Program-made: the position numbers and the translations under genes
Notes under the pieces: model-generated
Databases searched by the model: none
What the model was told of the DNA's origin: nothing
Seen by the model: the letters and a program-made list of their open reading frames with translations, nothing else
Shown here: one piece after another, positions 28,931 to 36,593 of the stretch
Position numbering within the stretch: the first letter of the stretch is position 1
Layout of the letters: every line of letters starts with the position of its first letter
From: Bacteroidota bacterium
GTDB taxonomy: Bacteria > Bacteroidota > Bacteroidia > AKYH767-A > OLB10
DNA length: 64,000 nucleotides
Direction of reading: 5' to 3'
NCBI GenBank assembly: GCA_016713445.1
Contig: JADJPB010000013.1
Span: forward strand, 1-64,000

Positions 28931-30114
28931 TCAAAGTTTAACAAGCAGTGATCCATTTATTGCCCACAGTCCATCAGATCTTTTATAATAAGATGCACGA
29001 ATACCAATTCCTTTTATCATATTTATTTTCGCAGCAGAAAGAGGAAGGATAAAAAATTCTATTCCTGTATTGATGGATGTAAATTGTGATAAATCGAAGT
29101 CGGAAGTATAGAAGGATTCATTAAAATGGTGTTTTCCTTTTTCTTTGAAATAAGTAGCTGCTGTTTGGGCATAAGCCCTGGTGAAAACGGATAAATATAA
29201 TTTGGGATTCACCTTCCAACTAAGCTCTTCTTCCAATGAAATAGCGTTGATATTTAAGTTGTCTTTATACAATCCCAAATTCTGTTTCAAGATGAATTGA
29301 GATGTAATGAATGAATTTAATTGAAATGCCAATGGGATTTTTATTCGTTGGGAGGGAAGTTTTTCCACGACAGTGTTTCCATTCGTTAAATAAATTCGGT
29401 GGAATGGTGTCGACAATAGTCCTTCCTGTAAACTCATCCCTGCAAATACTGCCAACTTCGATTTTTTGTTGAGCAAAAAGAGTAGGAGGTCATCAAATTA
29501 TAACTTTGTCGTCTGTAATTTTTAAACCAATCTGTACTTCTGAGTTCAATGGGATATACAAGTCGGACAGGAGAATAAAAATCGGGATTGAATCTTCCCC
29601 AGCGTAAGTCGTCGAACGCTGCATCCAGCGAAAGATTCCATTGGCTTCCATTTTCAGTTTCCTGCGAGCGATAATTTAAGCGGACAGGAATAGAAAGATA
29701 ATCTGACTCTGCGGAAATTCCTGTACCTAACGTAACATAAGATTTGTTTTTAGTATGGATTGATAAATTTAAATCAGCAAATATTCTTCGGTCTATTCTC
29801 GAAGCGGAAGTAAGTACATAATCGATGTTGTCTGTTGATGCCGATGTAATAACATCCACACCAGCTTTCCAATTCAAATCAAATTTTTGAGAGAGGTAAT
29901 GCTTGGCTTTTAATGAAACAGCCTGTACATTGAGTTCTTCTGTACCTTGACCTCCTGTTACAGCACTGTGATTTCCATCTTGTGTGTAATAGCTATACAA
30001 CGCTTCAATTTCTGTTTTATCGATGTTTTGAAATAGATAATTACTATCAACAGATTGCGCTTTTACTTTTGAAATTAAACAAAGCATTCCAGCTAGAATA
30101 ATAATCTTTTTCAT
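28931..30114 (-). CDS. DUF3570 outer-membrane beta-barrel-like protein, frameshifted
   Basis: A predicted outer-membrane protein of 394 residues with a signal peptide (MKKIIILAGMLCLISKVKAQ). The chain is made of alternating polar and aromatic strands (ALYSYYTQDGNHSAVTGGQGTEELN, KHYLSQKFDLNWKAGVDVITSAS, then GIRASYYKRSDGLWAINGSLLVKL). One missing T near 29485 splits it; restoring it gives YSFLLNKKSKLAVFAG. It is the last gene of a four-gene unit, 1 bp after the DUF4266 stop. The family is known to occur next to DUF4266 and ApbE but has no assigned function. A surface conduit or anchor for the lipoprotein is a reasonable guess. Confidence 0.88.
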
Positions 30115-30115
30115 A

Positions 30116-30361
30116 CTAGTTGCAGCCGCAGCCTCCACTGCTTTTTTCAGAACCTAGCATGGTTGCTCCTTCACGAATGGATTGAAAGTAATTTTCAAAT
30201 TTTTTCATTCCATTGGCTTCCATTTGCATTTTCTGGTCGTTGAGATAAACTCTTTGGTAAGGCTTAACAATCTGACAAGAGGATACCGTCCACAGTGTGA
30301 AAATACTAGCGTAGTGAATGAACCTAAGCTGGTAAGTTGCTATGGACATTATTTTTTTCAT
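30116..30361 (-). CDS. DUF4266 lipoprotein with C-terminal GGCGCN
   Basis: A small lipoprotein of 81 residues. The lipobox VSSC places the lipidated Cys at C29. The mature part IVKPYQRVYLNDQKMQME ends in REGATMLG and a conserved tail GGCGCN (C78, C80). In this family the Cys-Gly-Cys-Asn end is nearly invariant, to my knowledge, which suggests metal binding, a disulfide or a modification there. E-G-A-T (T67) resembles the S-G-A-T sequence to which ApbE attaches FMN in NqrC and RnfG. It overlaps apbE by up to 38 bp and is 1 bp from DUF3570. M5 is an alternative start. Confidence 0.88.
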   Translation of the reverse strand: MKKIMSIATYQLRFIHYASIFTLWTVSSCQIVKPYQRVYLNDQKMQMEANGMKKFENYFQSIREGATMLGSEKSSGGCGCN

Positions 30362-31229
30362 CGAGTATAAAATACCAAGTAAGTGGAAGTTGTTCTATAA
30401 AATGTTTGCCTTCATCTACGCCCATTACATTCACAGCTGTTGCTAAAGCGTCGCTTAATTCTGCGGATGGACTGAACACTGTTACACTGCGTATTCCATG
30501 AACCGGCAAGCCAGTTTTTGGATGAATAGTATGGCTGTATCTTTTACCATCTTGAGTAAAAAATTGTTCGTAGTCGCCGGAAGTGGCTACAGCCATGGAA
30601 GGCATTTGAAGTTTAAGTAGAATTTGAGTTCGATCTGTATTAGATATACCCGTCGACCAGCAGGTACCATCGGCACGTTTTCCTAATACACTGATATCGC
30701 CACTGGCATTAATTACACCACCCGTAACGCCCATCTTTTTCCAGAGAGATTGAACTTTATCGGCTGCATAACCTTTTCCAATTGCTGCAAAACTAATCTT
30801 CATCTCTTTTTTTAAGAAACATATACGGTGATTGTCTAAAAGCAAGATATTGTTAAATCCCGATTTTTGTAGTGCGTCGTTGATTTCTATATTACTCGGT
30901 AAAGATGATTCCGTTCTTTTGAATGAATATAGTTTTTTTAGAGGAGCTACACTTACGTCGAATGCACCTTGACTTATTGAATATAATTTTTGGCAGCGTT
31001 GCAAAAGCTGATGAACTTCACCGTCAATCGTGAAAATTTCATGTGCAGGAAAAGAATTTATTCTCGAAGTTTCAGAGGTGGATTTGAATTCTGTGAGTAA
31101 ATCTTCTATTCTTGTAATTTCATCCAAGCCCGCTTCAAAATAATGATCAGCTTCACCTTTATTTTTCGCCACAACGATTAACTCAAAGGCAGAGCCCATT
31201 CGCTTGAATGGAAAATGATATTCATTCAT
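30324..31229 (-). CDS. apbE: FAD:protein FMN transferase (ApbE family)
   Basis: It takes FMN from FAD and links it to a Thr or Ser of an exported protein. The 301 residues show GAFDVSVAPL, the FAD-binding IGKGYAADKV, NASGDISVLG, SHTIHPKTGLPV, and the Mg-site ATSGDYEQFF together with SDALATAVNVMG. No signal peptide or lipobox is visible at the N-terminus, which begins MNEYHFPFKRMGSAFEL, so export is uncertain. It overlaps the upstream thioredoxin gene by 8 bp and the downstream DUF4266 gene, so all are translated together. Its target is probably encoded in this unit. Confidence 0.94.
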   Translation of the reverse strand: MNEYHFPFKRMGSAFELIVVAKNKGEADHYFEAGLDEITRIEDLLTEFKSTSETSRINSFPAHEIFTIDGEVHQLLQRCQKLYSISQGAFDVSVAPLKKLYSFKRTESSLPSNIEINDALQKSGFNNILLLDNHRICFLKKEMKISFAAIGKGYAADKVQSLWKKMGVTGGVINASGDISVLGKRADGTCWSTGISNTDRTQILLKLQMPSMAVATSGDYEQFFTQDGKRYSHTIHPKTGLPVHGIRSVTVFSPSAELSDALATAVNVMGVDEGKHFIEQLPLTWYFILDEKNNVHSNLPA

Positions 31230-31674
31230 ACCCTTGCAATATATCTTGAATCGATTTTATTAACGCTGCAGGTTGTTGATCACGGAATGGAATCACAGTA
31301 CCTAATCCATTCTGCACGACCACTATATATGGAAAAATGCCTTTAGGATTATATAACTCTGCTAATTTTTCGTTTCTTTCAATTTCAATCGCGTCTAATT
31401 TTTTCTTCTGTGGAAAATCAGCTTGAATAAATTCAATAGCATGGAGTGTGAATTGCACAAAAATGGAATCATTCAAAATATTTTTTTCCAATCGCATGCA
31501 TGGTAAGCACCAATCTGAGCCGGTAAAAATCAAAAGTGTATCGAGTTTTCTGTTTTCAAAGAATTGATTTGATGCGATTGATCTATCTATATATGAAATG
31601 AAAAGTACAAAGGCTATTCCAATGTATAAAAATATTTTCATTACTTTAGATATATTCATGTTTTCAAATTTCAA
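31222..31674 (-). CDS. Envelope thioredoxin-like protein
   Basis: A 150-residue thiol protein with one N-terminal membrane helix (MKIFLYIGIAFVLFISYID) facing outward and an active site GSDWCLPCMRLEKNIL (Cys-Leu-Pro-Cys). The fold continues with FIQADFPQKKKL and GIFPYIVVV holding the cis-Pro. The DWCxPC motif is typical of DsbD-gamma-like or thioredoxin_7 proteins acting outside the cytoplasm. As first gene of the ApbE-DUF4266-DUF3570 unit it is likely to reduce or isomerise the C-terminal Cys pair of the lipoprotein (inference). Start could also be the M at 31659. Confidence 0.88.
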   Translation of the reverse strand: MKFENMNISKVMKIFLYIGIAFVLFISYIDRSIASNQFFENRKLDTLLIFTGSDWCLPCMRLEKNILNDSIFVQFTLHAIEFIQADFPQKKKLDAIEIERNEKLAELYNPKGIFPYIVVVQNGLGTVIPFRDQQPAALIKSIQDILQGYE

Positions 31675-31717
31675 AAAGAAGAGCCTTCAATAGACGAAGG
31701 TGAAATTATAAATCTTT

Positions 31718-33394
31718 TTATTTCAATCGCTCACGAATGTCCAATCGGTGTTTGCGAGCCGTATCGGTAGCGATATCATATCCAGCGTCCATATGACGAA
31801 TAACGCCCATAGCGGGATCGTTATGTAAAACTCTTTTTAATCGTCGTGCTGCGTCCTCGGTACCATCAGCAACAATCACCATTCCCGAGTGAATCGAATA
31901 ACCCATTCCAACACCACCACCGTGATGTAAACTCACCCAGCTTGCGCCACCTGCTGTATTAATCAATGCATTTAAGATCGGCCAATCAGCAACCGCATCG
32001 GATCCGTCTAACATAGCTTCTGTTTCACGGTTAGGGCTAGCCACAGAACCTGTATCCAGATGATCGCGACCAATAACGATAGGTGCTTTCACCTTTCCGG
32101 TTTTTACTAATTCATTAAATAATAATCCTGCTTTCTCTCTATCGCCCTGACCAATCCAGCAAATACGTGCAGGTAATCCTTGGAATGCAATTCGTTCTTG
32201 TGCCATTTTAATCCATCGATGTAAGCCTACGTCATTTGGAAATAGTTTTAGGATAGCCTCATCCGTTACTCGAATATCTTCAGGGTCACCACTAAGAGCA
32301 GCCCATCTGAATGGACCTTTTCCTTCGCAAAACAAAGGACGAATATAGGCTGGAACAAATCCAGGAAAATCAAATGCGTTTTTTACACCGCGCTCTAATG
32401 CTCTGCCGCGTAAATTATTTCCATAGTCGAAAGTGATACTTCCTAATTTTTGCAATTCAATCATTAGCAGGACATGTTCAGCCATGGAGTCGTAAGACAA
32501 CTCAACCAAACGATCTGGATTTTTCTCTCGTAACACATTAGCTTCTTCCACCGAAATTCCTTCCGGTAAATAACCCACCAATGGATCGTGGGCTGATGTT
32601 TGATCCGTTAATACATCCGGAATAATATTTCTTTCTTTTAATCTTTTCAATAACTGAACGGCGGTACAAATCACACCGATGGATTTATTTTCACCGTTCT
32701 TTTTAAATTCGAGTGCAATATCAATCGCTTTGTCGATGTCACGCTCTATCAAATCGAGGTATCGTGTTTCTACACGTTTTTGGGCGCGCCATTCTTCCAC
32801 TTCTGCGGCTAAGCAAACTCCATCTGCCATGGTAATCGCTAAGGGTTGAGCGCCGCCCATTCCACCTAATCCAGCGGTAACACAAAGTCTTCCTTTTAAC
32901 GAGCCTCCAAAATGTTTATCTGCAACAGCATTAAAAGTTTCATAAGTGCCTTGGACGATACCTTGAGACCCAATATAAATCCATGAGCCCGCCGTCATTT
33001 GTCCGTACATCATCAATCCTTTTTTCTCCAACTCATCAAACACTTCCCATGTAGCCCATTTAGGAACCAATTGCGAATTACTAATGATCACTCTAGGAGC
33101 ATCTTTATGCGAAGGCAATATCGCAACGGGCTTTCCACTTTGAACCACCAACGTCTCATCATCATTAAGGTCTTTTAGAGCCTTTACAATCAGGTGAAAA
33201 GACTCCACATTACGAGCCGCTTTCCCTCTTCCGCCATAAACAATCAAATCTTCCGGAACTTCAGCAACTTCAGGATCCAGGTTGTTACAGAGCATACGTA
33301 ACGCTGCCTCCTGAACCCAACCTTTGCAGTTTAGTGTATTGCCGGTGGGTGTTTTTGAAGTAGATAAATCGAGTTTTGTGGCGGTATCTTGCAT
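31718..33394 (-). CDS. hutU: Urocanate hydratase
   Basis: The second step of histidine breakdown; it hydrates urocanate to imidazolonepropionate using tightly bound NAD as an electrophile. The 558 residues are intact: YGGRGKAARNVESFH, NSQLVPKWATWE, the NAD-binding GLGGMGGAQPLA, and RPLFCEGKGPFRW with the active-site Cys. The C-terminus is HRLDIRERLK. The ATG at 33394 is preferred to an upstream one because it begins the family sequence and has a TAATTTTG promoter 20 bp ahead. No other hut genes are in the window. Confidence 0.96.
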   Translation of the reverse strand: MQDTATKLDLSTSKTPTGNTLNCKGWVQEAALRMLCNNLDPEVAEVPEDLIVYGGRGKAARNVESFHLIVKALKDLNDDETLVVQSGKPVAILPSHKDAPRVIISNSQLVPKWATWEVFDELEKKGLMMYGQMTAGSWIYIGSQGIVQGTYETFNAVADKHFGGSLKGRLCVTAGLGGMGGAQPLAITMADGVCLAAEVEEWRAQKRVETRYLDLIERDIDKAIDIALEFKKNGENKSIGVICTAVQLLKRLKERNIIPDVLTDQTSAHDPLVGYLPEGISVEEANVLREKNPDRLVELSYDSMAEHVLLMIELQKLGSITFDYGNNLRGRALERGVKNAFDFPGFVPAYIRPLFCEGKGPFRWAALSGDPEDIRVTDEAILKLFPNDVGLHRWIKMAQERIAFQGLPARICWIGQGDREKAGLLFNELVKTGKVKAPIVIGRDHLDTGSVASPNRETEAMLDGSDAVADWPILNALINTAGGASWVSLHHGGGVGMGYSIHSGMVIVADGTEDAARRLKRVLHNDPAMGVIRHMDAGYDIATDTARKHRLDIRERLK

Positions 33395-33414
33395 AATTAG
33401 ACTTTTAAGGAAAA

Positions 33415-33422
33415 CAAAATTA
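33415..33422 (-). promoter_or_regulatory. TAnnTTTG promoter element
   Basis: TAATTTTG on the minus strand, 20 bp before the hutU ATG; it supports that start. Confidence 0.55.
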
Positions 33423-33507
33423 CGATTAATTATCTCTTTAAAACTAAATAATGAAGAGTTGAATGTCAAGGCGTTGATAATCAAAAAATGAAGTTTGAAA
33501 GAAGATA

Positions 33508-33678
33508 TTAACTCTTCTTTTTTTCTTCAACGACTGCTCTTTTTTCCTTCCATGGACAGTGTTTACATCCACTTTGGCAACAAAAACCTCTTTTTAAATG
33601 GTATTTCTCAGTGAATACGATATATCCTTCCTCGGTGAGGTAGTAGTCTTCTTTGTCGAATTTGTCGGTAAAGGCCAT
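33508..33678 (-). CDS. DUF5522 small cysteine-rich protein
   Basis: A 56-residue protein, easily missed because of size. It begins MAFTDKFDKEDYYLTEEGY and has VFTEKYHLKRGFCC followed by SGCKHCPW, so four Cys (C33, C34, C38, C41) can form a metal site. It ends in a Lys/Glu-rich tail. Closely similar mini-proteins occur across Bacteroidota; function is unknown. A TAATTTTG promoter lies 43 bp upstream. It lies upstream of hutU, which has its own promoter. Confidence 0.85.
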   Translation of the reverse strand: MAFTDKFDKEDYYLTEEGYIVFTEKYHLKRGFCCQSGCKHCPWKEKRAVVEEKKKS

Positions 33679-33721
33679 AATGAGAAATGCTGACGAGGTT
33701 TTATTTCTTGTTGGACTGAGG

Positions 33722-33729
33722 CAAAATTA
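33722..33729 (-). promoter_or_regulatory. TAnnTTTG promoter element
   Basis: TAATTTTG on the minus strand, 43 bp before the DUF5522 ATG. Confidence 0.5.
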
Positions 33730-33809
33730 TTAAAATTCAAAGACTAATATTGTTCATATCCATGTGGATGATTTTTTTTGGAGTTAAATCTTTCCGCAAT
33801 GAAAGTAAT

Positions 33810-33817
33810 TAATTTTG
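33810..33817 (+). promoter_or_regulatory. TAnnTTTG promoter element
   Basis: TAATTTTG, 18 bp before the ATG at 33836. Confidence 0.55.
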
Positions 33818-33835
33818 TTAAATAACAATTTAGAT

Positions 33836-34429
33836 ATGAAAAAGTTTATAAAAGGTATAGTTATGACAATTTGTTTAGTGGGAATGCTAATGCAAACAGG
33901 TTGTTACGGGTCGTTTGAGTTGACAAAAAAAGTGTACGAATGGAATGGGTCCATTGAAGATAAATTCGTTCGGTCTATTGTGTTTTTTGCATTATGCGTT
34001 ATTCCGGTTTATCCGTTGGCGGCATTTGTTGATGCCGTTTTTTTAAATTTGATTGAGTTTTGGTCAGGCAGTAATCCCATCAGCATGAAGGAGGGGGAAC
34101 ATGAAGAGCAAATAGTTTACCATAAGGGAAGGACTTATAAAATTGAAGCCATAAGGAATCGTTTTATCATTACGGATTTAAGTAAGAAGAATGCAAAGCC
34201 TCCAGTTAATTTTGTATTCACTCCGGAAAATATGACATGGAATTTAGAGAAGGAAAATCAACTGATAGCACTTTCTCGTCTGGAAAGAGACGCTTCAGGA
34301 AATGTATGTGTTCGTGTTTTTGAAAAAGGAGGGAAGTCTAATGTTACTTTTATGCCTGAGGAAAATATCGCATGGAATACTTTTGCACGTAACCTTCATT
34401 TGAATTCGGAAACGACGGCCCAGCGATAA
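33836..34429 (+). CDS. DUF3332-family lipoprotein
   Basis: A 197-residue lipoprotein: signal MKKFIKGIVMTICLVGMLMQ, then lipobox TGCYGSF. The conserved core ELTKKVYEWNGS and an FW(S)GSNP motif match DUF3332. Between them is a hydrophobic membrane stretch (FFALCVIPVYPLAAFVDAVFLNLIEF). The C-terminal half is soluble and beta-rich (RTYKIEAIRNRFIITDL). Function is unknown. Start is the ATG after the promoter element. It is followed after 4 bp by a PLP-enzyme gene, possibly co-transcribed. Confidence 0.8.
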   Translation: MKKFIKGIVMTICLVGMLMQTGCYGSFELTKKVYEWNGSIEDKFVRSIVFFALCVIPVYPLAAFVDAVFLNLIEFWSGSNPISMKEGEHEEQIVYHKGRTYKIEAIRNRFIITDLSKKNAKPPVNFVFTPENMTWNLEKENQLIALSRLERDASGNVCVRVFEKGGKSNVTFMPEENIAWNTFARNLHLNSETTAQR

Positions 34430-34433
34430 AAAA

Positions 34434-35330
34434 TTGATTGCGCCATTCCATTTAAAGGATTATTTCATTCCGAAAACCGTGCCCATCGAACATAGATGGG
34501 TTGATGCGAAGGACGGCATGAAGTGTCAAATTTCAATTTTGAGATTAGATAGCATTCACCCGGTTTCAGGAGGTAATAAAACATTTAAATTGTATGAGAA
34601 CGTAACGCATTTTTTTGATGGAAACTTTGATGGAATAGCTAGTGTAGGTGGTCAATTTTCCAATCATATTGCAGCTTTAGCCCAGATTGGGAAAGATTTT
34701 GCTATCCCCACAGTTGCATTTATTCGAGGAGAAAAGGCTGCAGTCCCAACCATTACTGTTCGTCGGGCCATGGAAAATGGGATGCAAATAGTATATGTTT
34801 CTCGAGAACGATACAGAGAAATTCGGATAAAGGGGAATCCAATGATCGATTTTTCTGAGTACAAAAATTACTTCTTTATTCCAGAGGGAGGAAGTAATGA
34901 TTTAGGAGTTGATGGAAGTAAAAATATAGTGAATTTTATTCCAGCTGACTATACCCATGTGCTATGTGCCGTTGGGACTGGCGCAACACTTAAAGGTATT
35001 GCATCAATACTTCTCGACCATCAAAAAATAATTGGAGTTAAAGTAGTGGAAGCTAAACAGGAGGAATTCATCTACAAAAATATAGATGCAATCACTCATG
35101 ATAAAATAATTTTAAATGCAGAATATCTTTTTGGAGGATATGCTAGGCAGCATAAAGTATTGGATGATTTTGTAATGAAATGGAACGAAAAGGATTCAAT
35201 TAAAATTGAACCCATATACACAGGAAGATTGTTTTTTGCAGCCCAGCAGTTGATTAAACAGAATTTTTTCCAAGCGTCTTCTAATATCTTGCTAATTCAC
35301 AGTGGTGGATTGCAATATGTAGTTCATTAA
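34434..35330 (+). CDS. PLP-dependent ACC deaminase / D-cysteine desulfhydrase family protein
   Basis: A 298-residue type II fold PLP enzyme. SGGNKTFKL holds the PLP-binding Lys (GNK). GGQFSNHIAALA forms the substrate or carboxylate loop, AVGTGATLKGI the phosphate loop, and the chain ends in HSGGLQ. These match the 1-aminocyclopropane-1-carboxylate deaminase/D-cysteine desulfhydrase family. Bacteroidota members are usually more like desulfhydrases, so true ACC deaminase activity should not be assumed. No ATG fits; a TTG start 4 bp after the preceding stop is likely. Confidence 0.88.
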   Translation: MIAPFHLKDYFIPKTVPIEHRWVDAKDGMKCQISILRLDSIHPVSGGNKTFKLYENVTHFFDGNFDGIASVGGQFSNHIAALAQIGKDFAIPTVAFIRGEKAAVPTITVRRAMENGMQIVYVSRERYREIRIKGNPMIDFSEYKNYFFIPEGGSNDLGVDGSKNIVNFIPADYTHVLCAVGTGATLKGIASILLDHQKIIGVKVVEAKQEEFIYKNIDAITHDKIILNAEYLFGGYARQHKVLDDFVMKWNEKDSIKIEPIYTGRLFFAAQQLIKQNFFQASSNILLIHSGGLQYVVH

Positions 35331-35385
35331 CATTTTAATGTTAATAGCTCTGAAAATCGATAGAATATTTCTACCCCTTTCCCGT

Positions 35386-35393
35386 TACCTTTG
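35386..35393 (+). promoter_or_regulatory. TAnnTTTG promoter element
   Basis: TACCTTTG ends 4 bp before the GTG at 35398. This favours that GTG over the ATG at 35338 and implies a near-leaderless mRNA. Confidence 0.55.
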
Positions 35394-35397
35394 TAAG

Positions 35398-36421
35398 GTG
35401 AAAAAAACGAAATATATTAGCTTCCTCTTCGCACTTTTTAGCAGTTCGTTTGGAGTTTATGCGCAACCCAATTTGCGCAATGACACTGGACGAATCACTC
35501 CTGAAATGTACATTGAGATGTTTAAGGATGCCGCTATCGCCGATATGATGAAAACAGGCGTTCCATCTAGCATTACCCTTGCCCAAGGAATGTATGAATC
35601 GGATTATGGAAATAGTCCGCTCGCTAAAGGTGCCAACAACCATTTTGGAATTAAATGTCATAAAGAATGGAATGGTGAAACTTATCATAAAGATGACGAC
35701 GCTCCTAATGAGTGTTTTCGTAAATATGAAAACGTTACCCAATCCTATGATGACCATAGTGACTTTTTGAGAAGTCGTAGTCGATATCATTTTCTTTTTG
35801 ATCTGGAAGTTACCGATTATAAAGGATGGTCCCATGGTCTTAAGAAGGCTGGATATGCAACAAATCCTAGCTATGCAAGTAAAATTATTGGACTCATAGA
35901 AAAGTATAACCTGAGTGATTATGATGTGCAAGGTGTAAAAATACCTATTGCTGTAGATGAAAAAGGGAGTCCATTGAAAGAGGATTCAAAAAGTACAACC
36001 CCTAAAACATCGAGTAACGCACCTGCAAAACGGTCGAAATCAATATCAGATGAAAAGACATCTTCCACAAATGCTAATACTGTGAATGGCGTCCCTTTTG
36101 TTTGCGCCCGTGAGGGCGACACCTGAACAAAAATTTCGAGTGATAATGGTATTGAATTATGGCAAGTATTGGAATTTAATGACGCTGAAAAAAATGATAT
36201 TATCGAAGTCGGGAAGAATGTTTTATTAAGGCAAAAAGAATAACGGTGAAACATTCACACATATTTTTCAAGAGGGGGAATCAATGCACGCTATCTCTCA
36301 ACAATATGCAATAAAATTATCAAAACTGTATAAAATGAATCAGCTTCAGCCAGGTGCTAACGTTGAAGTAGGTACCAAAATATATTTGAAAAGAGCAATG
36401 CTTTTTGGCATAGTACTTTAA
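35398..36421 (+). CDS. Endo-beta-N-acetylglucosaminidase (glucosaminidase + LysM), broken by TGA and a frameshift
   Basis: A secreted peptidoglycan hydrolase of about 340 residues. Signal peptide VKKTKYISFLFALFSSSFGVYAQ; glucosaminidase domain with SSITLAQGMYESDYGNSPLAKG (catalytic Glu), NNHFGIKCH and FLRSRSRYHFLF; a Ser/Thr/Lys linker; then two LysM modules (REGDT-TKISSDNGIELWQVLEFN, and GETFTHIFQEGESMHAISQQYAIKL...LYKMN in the shifted frame). An in-frame TGA at 36124-36126 interrupts the first LysM, and one base is lost at about 36240. The catalytic part is complete. It probably trims glycan strands during growth or division. Confidence 0.87.
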
Positions 36422-36593
36422 TTGATTGCGTCCTTTATTTCAGTCCCTTTTTGATAACTTCGGTTTTTCTGTATATTTTTATGATTTCCAAAGCGTTGAT
36501 ATTTTTTTTGATATAATTAAAAATTTTACTTAATATTGAAACGTTGATTGGAAAGTCCACTTAACCCTGAAAATACTGTAACTTACCAAACAT

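Noticed and set aside
34434..35330. True ACC deaminase
   Set aside because: The family motifs do not separate ACC deaminase from D-cysteine desulfhydrase; a family-level call is safer.
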